Below are positions 9,650 through 19,969 of a stretch of DNA of 64,000 nucleotides, piece after piece. Each line of letters starts with the position of its first letter. Positions within the stretch are counted from its first letter, which is position 1. The DNA is from Tetraselmis striata (Eukaryota; Chlorophyta; Chlorodendrophyceae; Chlorodendrales; Chlorodendraceae), in assembly GCA_006384855.1 (NCBI GenBank), contig VCJN01002039.1, positions 1 to 64,000 on the forward strand, read 5' to 3'. Made by a program: the position numbers and the translations under genes. The notes under the pieces were generated by a model that saw only the letters and a program-made list of their open reading frames with translations, was not told the DNA's origin and ran no database searches.

Positions 9650-10290
9650 GAAAGAGGCGGGGCTGGCGGAGTGCGTTGGGGGTGCGTAGAGTAGCGTGTT
9701 GGTGAGATTCGGGGTGCATCGGACGCCGGATGCCCATCCACCCAGCGTAAAAGGCGCGTACGTAATATTCACACTATATATATTCACACGCAAATGTGTG
9801 AAAACCGGACATTCCGTGCCGGATGGGTGGGAATACGGCGTCCGATGAGGCCAAAACCCCAGCAACACGCTATTCTATGCACCGCCAATGCACTCCGCCA
9901 GCACCGCCTCATTCTCTGTCGATTTCGAAAACGCCTTCAGATTATCCACCGGTAATTGCAATTGCCACCGTGTAATGTTGTCACGATGTGCGCACACAAC
10001 AACACTTACTACCGGTTCCCACGCGGACGGAGGCGGGGCTTGCGGAGTGCACTGGCGGTGCACAGACTAGCGTGCTGCAAATAATTGGGGTGCATCGGAC
10101 GCCGGATGCCCATCCACCCGGCGTAAAAGACGCGTAATATTCACACTATATTCAAACACAAATGTGTGAAAACCGGACATTCCGTGCCGGATGGATGGGA
10201 ATACGGCGTCTTATGCAGCCAAAACCCCAGGAACACGCTATTCTATGCACCGCCAATGCACTCCATCCGCAACCCCCGCCTCATTCCCAG
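9650..10290. repeat. Reduced 370-bp tandem repeat of the right arm
   Basis: Diverged copies of the left-arm 370-bp unit in reverse complement, about 1.7 units, with 'ttttacgccgggtggatggg'-type sequence mirrored near 9,730-9,760 and 10,110-10,130. Poly-C/G tracts flank this region (9,536-9,558 and 10,411-10,426), and a very long C-rich run lies at 10,577-10,614. No gene is seen from 9,282 to 11,030. Confidence 0.85.
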
Positions 10291-11049
10291 TCGTACGTGC
10301 TTGTGCACACGCACGGAATGCTTGCACTGCTCCGAAACCACTGTCACATACCCCGCTCATTGGGTACCGATTGCGGCGCATGCACGGCTAGATATTTGTT
10401 TACATAAACCGGGGGGGGGGGGGGGGCACAGTGTCCCGCTACTCACCCTGCATTGGATTAGGGCAACGATTGCAAACAAGACGAGGAGGCGCGAATGAAC
10501 TGCTCCGAAACCACGCGATGTGCCCGGTGACCTCCATACCCAGCAGGTCCACCGATGCAAGTAATAAGAACAAGACCCCCCCCCCCCCCCCCCCCGCCCC
10601 CCCCCCCCCCCCCCACCCTCCAAAGTGGAGGAAGTGCAGGAGTACAACCGGAGCATGACGTGATCCATTGTCGCTTATTTGCAAGCACGGGCGGTGCTGC
10701 CAGACCCGATCGTCTACGGCCGATATAATATTCACACTATATTAACATCGGTGCACACCGCCGCACACCACCGCACAACGCTGCGCGCGCACATTCGTCG
10801 CGCACATATACGCGCGCCCTACCGCACATATTATCCCGGATTCACTCGGTGAAACCGCGTATTCATTACGCCGTGCTACTTCAACAATAAACAGTGCGAA
10901 ATTACACCGACACAATGCCGCACCGACTAGCTCTTGACAATACGTGCATATAAATAGTAGTGGCGCGCTGCTCCTCGCCTCCGATGTGTCGTTGACTGCT
11001 GCGGAAGGCGGTCGTCGACTGGGTGCTAGTTTCTCCACCTCGGCCGCCC

Positions 11050-11375
11050 CCCCCCCCCCCCCCCGCCCCTTCACCGCTCACAGCGCCATGGCAGACCTCG
11101 CCCCCCGGGCAAAAGTGGGCGGCGAGCCTTGTTGTCTCGCGTGTCCGCGCCGCCGGCATCGAGGAGGACGAGAAAGACACGAGGAAACGCGTGACAAGGT
11201 GGGCGCGCAACAAAACACTCCACACTCCACATTAGCACGCACCCACTCGTGGCTAACTTGTGCCGCGCGCAGGTTCGTCCGGGAGCGCCGTAAGGCCCAC
11301 CTCAACGCCAAGGCTTCCACAGTGCCAGCGGCGCAACTCGTGGTGGCCGAGGAGGCCGCATCCTCAGCCGCTTAA
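11050..11375 (+). CDS. Small two-exon basic protein, partial
   Basis: Exon one ends at 11,198 (acaag|gtgggc) and exon two runs 11,273-11,375 after cgcgcag; the 74-bp intron restores one frame. The joined product ends AAGIEEDEKDTRKRVTR then FVRERRKAHLNAKAS and stops after an Ala-rich tail. The charged helical character and the phase match argue for real coding. No ATG is seen in this frame upstream, so the start may lie in an earlier exon inside the palindrome arm, next to a TATA-like 'tataaatag' near 10,948. The family is unknown. Confidence 0.3.
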
Positions 11376-11448
11376 AGGCGAAACGATTGCGGCTTGTTGT
11401 GGGCGTCTGGGCACAGGGGGCGTCCCGACGCCAAGGTAAGGAAGCTCA

Positions 11449-11657
11449 TGGCGGCGTCGTCGACGGCACAACCTCCCGGGGTGGTGAAGACACTGACGGA
11501 TGACAAGAAGCGGAAGAGGCCAGTGAAGAAGCGCCGAGGTAAGAAACTGACGGTCGCGGAGTCGGAGGCGGAGTCGGAGGCGGAGGCGGAGGCGGAGGCA
11601 GCGAGATCGTCGAAGCGGAGGGTCCCCCGGGCACGCAAGAACAAGAACAAGCAGTAG
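11449..11657 (+). CDS. Lys/Arg-rich ORF with acidic repeat
   Basis: Sixty-nine codons from ATG to TAG. The sequence has a strongly basic block (KKRKRPVKKRRGKK, which would serve as a nuclear localisation signal), then tandem Glu-Ala repeats from a 6-bp 'ggaggc' array, then another basic tail. It could be the last exon of the preceding small gene, since a donor-like 'aag|gtaagg' lies just upstream at about 11,434. No family is recognised. Confidence 0.25.
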
Positions 11658-12172
11658 CCCCCGCCCCCTTACCCCCCTCCCCTTACTCCCCCGGCGGGAG
11701 CGGCGGGCGGCGGGGGGGGGGGGGGGGGGGGGCGGGGGGACCACGCCCGCCCCCCCCCCCCCCCCCCCCCCGGCCACATGCCCCGACGGCAGTTGTCGCG
11801 AATATTGTAATTCAAATATTCTTCGGCAAACCGCTGCCTGCCCCCGCCCTCCCCCTCGCGAATATTTATGTATTGTGAGCACTCTTTGGCAAAACATGGC
11901 AGCCAAACCGCCCGTCTAATGACCTTTGATCGGACGGCTGGCAGGCCCGTTCAGCAGTACTAGCTATAATGTACACAAAATTCCCCACTGTTACCAAATA
12001 CGTGCGGCTGCGATTTGCGCTCCCATGTACTAATAGTCGTAGTTATCCACAGGACGACTCGTCATCGCGCCCGGGTTCGTACTAGATACCCGGTACCGGC
12101 TTAATAAATATATTGCGTACTACCCGGTACTACACGGACAACCTTGTACCTTATACAAGTGAGGGTATAGGA
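11658..12172. other. Non-coding stretch with G and C homopolymers
   Basis: A G-run (11,711-11,732) and a C-run (11,751-11,770) face each other, so this could fold as a hairpin. A partial direct repeat 'ctcgcgaatattt' / 'tcgcgaatattgt' follows. The rest is AT-richer and without ORFs. I see no gene. Confidence 0.6.
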
Positions 12173-12433
12173 TATGATGACCCAATCATTGCGGACATCA
12201 TTGACTGTAAATTGGCACTATACCCACGACTATAAGCAAGGGGCAAAGCCTTGCTGTTCAAAGTAAGGTTCCATAATTTTCCAGCAACTGGAGATGACTG
12301 GATGCCCTATGAAACGATGCGGTATTCACCGCTGATGCAACATTATATGCTGTCAGAACGATATAAACATATCTCGACCTCACCAGCATACCTTGCTGCT
12401 AAGGCGAGCCACCCGCAAAGGTTTTCACCGTGA
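12173..12433 (+). pseudogene. Chromodomain end of an LTR-retrotransposon polyprotein
   Basis: The frame starting YDDPIIADIIDCKLALYPRL runs through one in-frame stop (TAA at 12,233) into KALLFKVRFHNFPATGDDWM and ends at TGA. The pattern of a residue block IIDCK, then a basic turn, then LFKVRF and DDWMPYE matches a chromodomain of the type found at the C-terminus of chromoviral (Gypsy) integrases. There is no integrase core upstream in the window, so the copy is 5'-truncated and dead. Confidence 0.6.
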
Positions 12434-12468
12434 ATCTGCTGGCTCAGATTCATCAGAGCGGGGTGGAA

Positions 12469-12692
12469 TGTGAGGATATATCCTATACCCTCACTAACCC
12501 TAATCAACCATAGCACACATTAAGGCGCGTAGCGCGCGCACCACTTGTAGTGGCTACGCCTGCGCCCTGTCGTCCGCACAGCGCCCGCTGATATATCAGC
12601 GCGGCGCCCTGCCGAACTGTATCAATAACATTATCACCCTCACAACCTCGGAGTAGCACGGACTCTTGCCACCATAAGCGCATACCCTCACA
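12469..12692 (+). repeat. Probable 3' LTR
   Basis: Directly after the chromodomain stop comes a purine-rich tract 'gagcggggtggaa', then TGTGAGG, the usual polypurine tract/LTR start. A matching CCTCACA end occurs at 12,686-12,692 (an alternative at 12,638-12,644 would make the LTR 176 bp). TG...CA ends with a 7-bp inverted terminus support an LTR. The 5' LTR is not in the window. Confidence 0.5.
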
Positions 12693-12876
12693 ATATGTCA
12701 GTGCCATGTAACACATCACCGGGCTAGTACGACTACCAGAATGATTACAAAAAGGATTTATCGCCCGCCGGAAATAACGCCGGATGTACTCGCACGTAAC
12801 TGGATGGACGTGCCGCCACCAGCAGTAGCCTTCACGGATAAAAAATAGTCGCTAGTAGTAGTGCTTCGTCACCCGT

Positions 12877-13640
12877 ATGTCACATCTGAATCTCACAGTG
12901 TATTCGTTCGGGGACCGCGTTGCATCGGAACGTGGGTGTTGTGTGTTAGTCCGGTCGGCGTACCGGGCGCGGGCAGTCGGCGCGCCCCACCCATGTTGGA
13001 CCTATGTCCGGGTGGGGGGAGGTTGCAGTGACTCCGCGGCCACTGTATTCATCTCGGCCTATTTGCCCACCGGCTCACAGGGGGAACCGTATCGGGACCG
13101 CATGCGCGAAGAGTTGGCGCGGCTTCGTACGAGCTATCCGAGGGATATGATCGTGGTGGGGGGGGGGGGGGGGGGGGGGAACATGGATGAAAGGGAGTTT
13201 ACGGCTCTACTCAGGCGTTGGCGGTGCCTTCCCGGCGGTAAGCCCATGTGGCCGCGGGATGCATCGGCGCGCGAACGGGGTACTTGTCGGAGGGGCAGCT
13301 GCCGCGTTCTCGACCACTTCATTCATTGTATGGCCTCCCACCATAGGCCCTACCCCCCCTCTCTCGCCCTCGGCATGGGTGGACTACTCTTGGGACACCT
13401 CCGATCACTTCCCTGTCATGTCTTCTTTCCCCGTGGGCGCCATCCGTGAGGATACCTGTCCACCTCCCCTGCATGAACGCATATCTACAAGGTCCATTCC
13501 CAAACCGGCCCACGGTGACTCTCCCTCTGAATGGCCCAAGCCGTTCCACGATTTTGTCACCGCTAATCCGTTCGCGGTGCTCACCCCTCTAGATGACCCA
13601 CTTGTAGACGGCGGGCCCTCGGGAGGGGGGGGTCCCTAGA
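12877..13640 (+). pseudogene. LINE endonuclease (exonuclease-endonuclease-phosphatase fold)
   Basis: The first frame carries FISAYLPTG and an Asp/Gly-rich loop interrupted by a 23-base G-run (13,158-13,181), where the usual GDFN motif is expected. It continues to VLDHFI near 13,320. After a frameshift in a C-run near 13,352 the frame holds WDTSDHFPVMSSF, the SDH motif of this nuclease fold. The domain would nick target DNA for target-primed reverse transcription. Two frame breaks and the damaged G-run loop make it non-functional. Confidence 0.7.
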
Positions 13641-15789
13641 CACCGGCGCCGACCACTTTATCCAGGCAATATGGTCGGCAGCGCGTGGGGTAGGGGCTAT
13701 TACCAAGCCCAGGCGTCGTGGCCTAGGGCCGCCGCTGCAACGGTCTATCCTAGGTGAGATTAATCGTCGGCGCATGGCCTTTATGGCGTGCCGGGGGACT
13801 AGGGGCCCTCGGGATGCCGCTCTAGCGTCGGCACATTTTGCTGTTGCACGGCATAGGGTCCGGACACTAGTACGTAATAACCACCGCCGCCAGAGGGAGC
13901 GGGCCGTGCCAAAAAGCGGTTCAGGATTTTAAGAAGGGTGGTGGGAGACGGGAGTTCTGGAAGTGGGCGCGCTCTCCCCCTAATAAGGGGCAGGGTTCAT
14001 TCGAGGGCGCGAACGACCAGCCAGTACGCGATCCGGTATCGGGGGTACTTCATACCGAGCCGGGCGAAATCAATGCGTGCTGGGCGCGGCACTATCGGGA
14101 GCTACTGCGTGATCCCCACCCCCTAGCACAACGGGTTGCGATATACCGTGCGGCGTGGGAACACAGCCACGGTAGATCGCCACCCATTGCCCCCGCACTA
14201 AACGGGATTAATGGGCCTATAACCTGGGAGGGACTAGTCAAGGCTCTTAGGCGTTTAAAAAATAGTAAGGCCCAAGGGCAGGATGGGATCACTGCAGAGG
14301 CTTTAAAATTGGCGATATATGCCCGAAATAGCCATTTTGGCAAGGGATTGCTGGCCTTAATTAACGGGATATGGACTAAGAACTATATCCCCCAGCAGTG
14401 GCGTAGCTCGGCCATGCATAGTATCGGTGCCCAAGAAAGGCGACGCGATCGTTGTGGACAATTATAGGGGTATTTCGATTATGGGTGCCGCTATGAAACT
14501 CCTCATGACCGTCATTACCCAACGCTTACAAGACGTTTGCCAAGCTAAAGGGATAATCCGCCGTAGGCAAGCGGGTTTTATGCGGAATGAGGAGGGCCCC
14601 ATGCAAATCGCCAGCTTGTTCGATATCGCGGCTCGTCGCCAAGCGGCAGGTAGGTCTACCCACGTACGCAGGCTGTATTGACTTTAGGAATGCATATGAC
14701 ACCGTACCTCGTGAGCTTTTATTCCTAAAACTACAAGCCATAGGAGTTACGGGTCATATGCTTACCTTCATTCAAACTTTATACAAGGATAGTATGGTAC
14801 GGGTCAAGACAGGGGTGGCCCCGGGAACACTATCAGACCCCATACACATAGAGCGTGGCCTCCGACAGGGATGCCCCGCTTCCCCCATCCTATTTACATA
14901 TTTCTTAACGATATATTCGATGGGGTAGAACATCTAGGGTGCGATGTACCAGGGTGCACCGACACATTGGCGGCAAGGCAACCACTAAGGGTGCCAAGTC
15001 AGTTATACGCGGACGACGCTGTTGGTATCACAGGCTCGTTCGATAACCTGCATGCCATGTTCGCCCACTTCTCGCAGTGGGCGGAGGACCATTTTATGGG
15101 GTTTGGGGTACTTAAGTGTGGGGTGATGGCATTAGGCCGATATTCAGACGAGACCGCGTTACGCGAACAAGCTGCCCGATGGCAACTTGGGGGGGGGGGG
15201 ACGGGTACCGGTTGTAAATGAATATAGGTACTTGGGTACGGTCATTAAGTCGGGTTTAGGTATGCAACACGTAGTAGACGACCGGGTTAAGAAGGGTAAA
15301 CGCGCCATTGAGGCGCTCGATTCGGTATTAGTCGGTGGACGAAACATAATTCCTATTAATGTGCGTGTGTCGGTCTTTAAAACCTGTGTACTGCCGGTTT
15401 TAACTTATGGGTGTGAAGTATGGGGCATGGATAGAACTAGCGGCGCAAATAAATTACAAACCGTACTCAATCAGTGCTTGCGGTACCTCATTGGGGTTGG
15501 TAAAAACTCCCCTGGGGTGGCCACTGCACCGATGATGCGGGAATTGAATATTGCGCCCATAGAGGCTACGGCCGCTGCGGCACGGGCTCGGGCGTTCCTT
15601 AAAGCATCCGTCTTGAATACATGTAGAACCCATTTAGTATATCAGCCAAGTGGGGCGCGCCCTAACACGTGGACGTCAGGGACTGTGCGGTGGTTAGATC
15701 GACTAGCTAGGGCGAACGTAGGGCTAGCTGAGGGGGCGCACCTTCCACTTGAGTGGAGGTCACTAGCCGCACGCGCGCGATGCCGCTAA
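13641..15789 (+). pseudogene. LINE reverse transcriptase
   Basis: An Arg-rich linker (13,640-13,930) precedes the RT. Recognisable blocks in order are LKNSKAQGQDGITAEALKLA (about 14,260-14,310), VDNYRGISIMGAAMKLL (14,450), FRNAYDTVP (14,685-14,710), GLRQGCPASPILF (14,860) and the catalytic YADDAVGI (15,005-15,030), then NEYRYLGTVIKSGLGM (15,220) and LPVLTYGCEVW (15,390-15,425) of the thumb. Both catalytic Asp pairs are present. Frameshifts occur near 13,630, 13,925, 14,415, 14,670, 14,915 and in a G-run at 15,190-15,200. This order and the absence of LTRs place it with APE-type non-LTR elements. Confidence 0.85.
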
Positions 15790-16278
15790 ACTAGTAAAGG
15801 CATCGGTGTGGGCGCTTTACGAATCGTCGGCATCGTTAGCACGCAATAAAACCTGGGGTATATATGTCCGCCAGGCGTCTTATGCGTCAAACCCGTTGCC
15901 ACAATACGGTGTGGGTGTCCCCGCGGGGGTTGTGGCCGGGTTGCACATTATGATACAATTACGCACCCGAGTATTTCCCACTGCCCGCCGATTGGCCCGG
16001 ATTCATGCCATGCTTGAGCGGTTCCTGGAACACTGCCTTGCACGTGGCGGAGGTGAATCTGAGACTATCGAACATATGTTGGTGGAGTGCCCGCGGTGGG
16101 GGTATCACGTCATACTTTTGGGTTGTTAGTTCCGGAGTTCAGGGATGTTATTAGTAGTCAGGTTATTGCGTCAACACATGAGGACTTAACTGCCTTTATT
16201 TTGGGCGGGGTCCCCCCCTCCCTTCACGGCGCCCTGGATTTTACTGGGAATGGGAAATTTTTCAGCTATGGCGTCGCG

Positions 16279-16313
<35 letters not shown>

Positions 16314-16433
16314 CTCGCGCCGACGCCCAAACGGGTAGGGCGGACCTTTCGTGGTCAGTGCCGGGTATTTTGATGGCAGTGTTTTAGACGGTGATCCCAC
16401 AGTGTTGGAAATTTCGTCATTGGCAACTAGTTA
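15790..16433 (+). pseudogene. LINE C-terminal region with Cys/His motif
   Basis: The frame from about 15,800 has an RTRVFPTARRLARIHAM helix and EHCLARGGG...ETIEHMLVECPRW, the Cys-His box seen after the RT in many LINEs. A shift near 16,110 moves coding to the next frame (TFGLLVPEFRD), which ends after a 29-base C-run (16,282-16,310) at 16,338. The remainder to 16,433 is 3' untranslated sequence ending in the target duplication of the nested insertion. Confidence 0.65.
16422..16433. repeat. Target-site duplication, copy 1
   Basis: 'ggcaactagtta', identical to 17,680-17,691. The pair flanks the nested minus-strand retroelement exactly. Confidence 0.85.
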
Positions 16434-17679
16434 AGTTAATTACATAAGGGCTTCCACAAAAGCGCACTACAAACAGAACTAACATCAACTATGAAAGGTT
16501 GCCAGCAAAAGAGAGACACAAGCCTGAAACCAAAGTCGAGCAGGAGGACAAGGAGCCAAGAACCAAGAAGGAGACAAGGGAACCACGAAGTCACTTAGCT
16601 GCCAGGAACCAAAGGAACCCCCGCTAGGCTATCATCCGCGGCGAGGACGCTTGCAGCCAATGACCCGGGTCATAGCAACACATGCCGACGAGCGACGCAA
16701 CGCAGGCGCAGGAGCACCATCACGTGCCGCACGCGCGGCCGCGACCCCGCCAAGAACGTTGTCTGCATGTGCCATGTTGATGAGCAAGGAGAAACGGCGG
16801 CGCCACGCAGACAAGAGCTGGCCGATTTTTTTGCCAGTGTGTGCGTGGCTAGCTTTCGCGAGCTCCACCAAGAAAGCCTCGGCGTGCGGGGCCAGCGAGC
16901 CAAACTCGGAAACGGCGAAAGGAACAAAGCGAAGCATGCCGGCGGCGTTTCGGACACCCTCGTCATACTTCTGGATTTTGTGGCGCTCATCAGCAGCCCG
17001 CAAAGCAGTCGTTGGATCCGAGCTTGACACGCCGAGGATAGGGGCAATGGTGGTATCGACAGCAACCGTGTTTCCGCGGATACCGCCATACCCGAAAAGC
17101 CCAACATCGGCAGGCCGCCCGTCGCTGCCCTTCGGGAGAGAAACAAGCACCGACGGGTCCGTGAGGATCTGGACACCCACGCCCAGCGCGGACTTCACGT
17201 CGTGGCAAATGTCGGAAAGGCCATGTGCCGCCCACTCGTGTGCGGCGTGGGTCGAGTCGCCCCCAAGAGCAACGTGCCACGTGATGAGCGTATGCGACCG
17301 CCCTAGTTGAAGGAGTGAACTCCGCGCCAGCATCCTCAAAACGGGAAAGCATACCTTGTACCGAGAAGGAGCAAGAAGCACAAGAGCATGGCTCGCCAAG
17401 GGAGAGGACATGAGCCGTCGGAAGGCCAAATGGGCGGCAAGCGGCAACACGGAACATGGAATCGTAGTACTCAGGGGAACGCTCACGGACTTCACCAAGG
17501 CGACCCTCACTTGGAGGATCAGTCACCAGGAACGCTGTCGCAGCGCGTAAGAGGTGGCCTCGGAAGCGGTTGCTGTCAGGGCCGTTTGTAGGCATACGCG
17601 CAGCAAGCTTTGCGAAACGGACCGTGTGAATGCGGTAGGTGGCTCAGGGTTTCCTGTACTTTCCGCATGGAGTGCGAGG
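16434..17679 (-). mobile_element. 5'-truncated retroelement inserted in the LINE
   Basis: On the minus strand an ORF (17,510-16,632, 292 codons) lacks a natural N-terminus. It contains RPADVGLFG, VAVDTTIAPIL, KIQKYDEGVRNAAG, MLRFVPFAVSEFGSLAPHAE and a helical tail. Blocks of this type (RPxDV, VAxDxT, KxxKYxE, FxPxxxxxxG) form a nuclease-like C-terminal domain of retroelement polyproteins in algae and other protists, as I recall; the exact family is not assigned. A 3' UTR of about 190 bp follows, whose last 125 bp match 19,822-19,945. Flanking 12-bp duplications and 5' truncation are classical for target-primed insertion. Confidence 0.7.
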
Positions 17680-17691
17680 GGCAACTAGTTA
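17680..17691. repeat. Target-site duplication, copy 2
   Basis: 'ggcaactagtta', second copy; see 16,422-16,433. The LINE 3' region resumes immediately after it. Confidence 0.85.
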
Positions 17692-18545
17692 GTCTTGCAG
17701 AAATCTTCGGCAATTTGCTTGATGACTATAACGGAGCGTCGCCTACCCAGGGCTTTCCGTAACGGGATTGCTGCCGGAACGGCCGTCGTAGAGACGCTGC
17801 AAGGGACACGGTGCTACCTCACTGGTGTCAGTCCTGTCCCGGGGGCGGGAAAAAAAAGTTGTTACTACCGTTTTTGTAATTCACACCGGTACTCGCTACT
17901 ACATGTACGGCTGTACCCTACCTGTATGTCTGTAAGAGCCATATCATACGGACATGGCGTCATCAGATAATCCTTGTCATCATCTACCGTTCGCGCACCG
18001 TGGGCTGCCACGTAGACAGCGTTAATGCATGACAAGAGATATGATTCATACGGACAAACATCAAATTCGTTGGTCTGTCATCAGATATCGCACGCCGCTT
18101 CTACTTCGGCCGCCGCCATCGCGCCCGCAAACACAGTCTGTTCTACCACACACAGGCCTGTCTCGTGTCTCCCGCCCCGTCCCTCCCACCCATCCAGACT
18201 GGACAGCCATGGAGCGTCCCAGCTTTGCCGTAGACGAAGGAGGAGGGCTTGCACGCACCTACGGCAACGCGCAGTAGCAGGGCAGCGCGACCCCGTTCCC
18301 TCGGATGCTGGCCGTTGCCGGGGCCGCACTGGACATAATGGACACACCACACTCAAACGGAACGTACACCGACGAGGACAACAACGGGGCAACATGACCC
18401 TCCGTAGTGGTGGGAGGGGGGGGTCACTATGTGGGTACGCCCCGCCTGGGTGTCCGTTGTGGAGATCGCTCGGTGGAACCTGCCAGGTGGGTGGACTAGG
18501 CGAAAATGTTTTGAAAACGGGCCGGCCGAGGCCGCTATCTGATGA

Positions 18546-18609
18546 CGCGTGTATACTGTACACGGGGGCATTTCGATTTGGAAATGCCCCAGTGTACAGT
18601 ATACACGCG
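18546..18609. repeat. Hairpin 1
   Basis: Inverted repeat beginning 'gcgtgtatactgtacac' with a loop of about 5 nt and nearly perfect 28-bp arms (one mismatch). The same structure recurs at 19,499-19,560. Confidence 0.95.
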
Positions 18610-19484
18610 GGTCTGTAATCAGATCGCGGCGCGGGGCATGTCAGAGGCATATCATACGGACATCGCGTCATCAGATAATCCTTGTCATCATCTACCGTTC
18701 GCGCACCGCGGGCTGCCACGTCGACAACGCTAACGCATGACAAGAGATGTGATTCATACGGACAACTATCAAGATGCGTTGGTCTGTCATAAGATATCGC
18801 AAGAAATCGACCGGCGCTTCTAGTTCCGCCGCCGCCATCGGGCCCGCAAACACCATCTTTTCCCTCGTGTCTCTCGCCCCGTCCGTGCGTCCCGCCCATC
18901 CACACTGGACAGTCATGGAGCGTCCCAGCTTTGCCGTAGACGAAGTTAAAGGGCTTGCACTTACCTACGGCAACGCGCAGTCGTAGGGCAGCGCGTACCC
19001 TCGGATGCTGGCCATTGCCGGGGCCGCACTGGACATAGACATGGACACACCGCATACAGACGAAGCGTACACCGATGAGGATGACAACGGGGCCACGCCC
19101 CATGGCCACGCGAGCGCACGCCATCCTAACCGTGCAGGCAACGAGAAGCGAGACAAGGATCAGGCACTGCGCCGGCTGTCGAGGGATGACCACGCGCGGG
19201 CGGGCGAGACGGGCGCAGCGCGGTGGCGGCGGGCGAGGCGCCAGGGCTGCGGCCGCTGCGCCCCGCCAGTGCACGGGCCTTCGCGCGTAGCTCCCGCGGC
19301 GAAACCGTGAACCCAGGGGAAACATGACCCCCCATAGTGCGGGGAGGGCGGGTCTCCCATGTGGGTTCGCCCCGCCTGGCTGTCCGTTGCGGAGATTGCT
19401 CGGTGGAGCCTGCCATGGCGTCGGCGGGTGCCGGGCAGGTAGGTAGACTGGGCGAAAATGTTTTGAAAATGGGCTGGCCGAGGC

Positions 19485-19580
19485 CGCTATCTGATGACGC
19501 GTGTATACTGTACACGGGGGCATTTCGAAATGGAAATGCCCCCGTGTACAGTATACACGCGAGTCTGTCATCAGATAGCG
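19485..19580. repeat. Hairpin 2 with extended stem
   Basis: Perfect 28-bp arms (19,499-19,526 and 19,533-19,560) around a loop of about 6 nt, enclosed by a second inverted pair 'cgctatctgatgac' (19,485-19,498) and its complement (19,567-19,580). Confidence 0.95.
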
Positions 19581-19791
19581 GCGCGGGGCATGTCATCAGT
19601 TACGACGTGGCACGCTCCGGTGCGAGTATTTATCCGATGACAGGATTATCTGATGACGCGATGTCCGTATGATATGTCTCTAATTCTGTTCATCCCGGGT
19701 TTTACCTACCTGTACCCGTAGGGATGTATGTATAGACATATAGATGACAGAGGCGATGATGATGATGGCGGACTACGAGCAAAACCGACCC

Positions 19792-19969
19792 ATCAAACTA
19801 CCCGTTTCATGCTGGGTCGGCTTAGTTCTTGGCTCCCTGTCCTCCAGCTCGACCTTGGTTTCAGGCTTATGTCTCTCTTTTGCTGGCAACCTTTCATAGT
19901 TGCTGCTAGTTCTGTTGTAATGCGCTTTTGTGAAAGCCCTGATGTAATATTAAAAATCAAACTACCCGT
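19792..19969 (+). mobile_element. 150-bp 5'-truncated retrocopy with 14-bp target duplication
   Basis: The body (19,806-19,955) is the 3' UTR of the same retroelement family as the minus-strand copy at 16.4-17.7 kb; the two match at roughly 88% over 125 bp in opposite orientation. It ends in an A-rich tail and is flanked by 'atcaaactacccgt' at 19,792-19,805 and 19,956-19,969. This is a textbook truncated target-primed insertion. Confidence 0.88.

Larger units (their letters stand above)
6512..11030. repeat. Right arm of the 11-kb inverted repeat
   Basis: Reverse complement of the left arm. It is shorter because it lacks one 370-bp unit, about half of the minisatellite, the duplicated 125-bp block and the left-only 580 bp. 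Small indels occur throughout, for example extra bases near 10,850 and 10,805 compared with the left end. Confidence 0.93.
12877..17858 (+). mobile_element. APE-type LINE, decayed, split by another retroelement
   Basis: Endonuclease, reverse transcriptase and C-terminal zinc-finger parts follow each other on the plus strand (12,877-16,340) and are broken by several frameshifts, many at G or C runs. The 3' part is interrupted at 16,434-17,679 by a minus-strand insertion flanked by the 12-bp duplication 'ggcaactagtta'. The LINE then appears to resume at 17,692 and end in an A-run at 17,851-17,858. The 5' end is unclear. The element is inactive as it stands. Confidence 0.75.
17936..19680. mobile_element. 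Composite TIR element with TAA target sites
   Basis: The outer ends are inverted: 'gagccatatcatacggacat' at 17,936 and its complement (with one change) ending at 19,680, each bordered by TAA (17,933-17,935 and 19,681-19,683). A 3-bp TAA duplication is typical of PIF/Harbinger elements. The inside is a direct duplication: 17,940-18,647 and 18,648-19,676 start with the same block of about 170 bp and end in the same hairpin; the second copy has about 300 bp extra. The long minus-strand open frame across it (496 codons) is made of hairpin and repeat sequence and is not convincing. No transposase is seen, so the element is non-autonomous. Confidence 0.7.

Noticed and set aside
18081..19571. 496-codon minus-strand open frame
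   Set aside because: It runs through tandem copies and perfect hairpins, so the two halves are the same DNA read twice; no domain, and composition dictated by the repeat.
16436..19945. A 3.5-kb TIR transposon bounded by the 125-bp inverted match
   Set aside because: The inverted match is better explained by two oppositely oriented copies of one retroelement 3' UTR, since each has its own target duplication.
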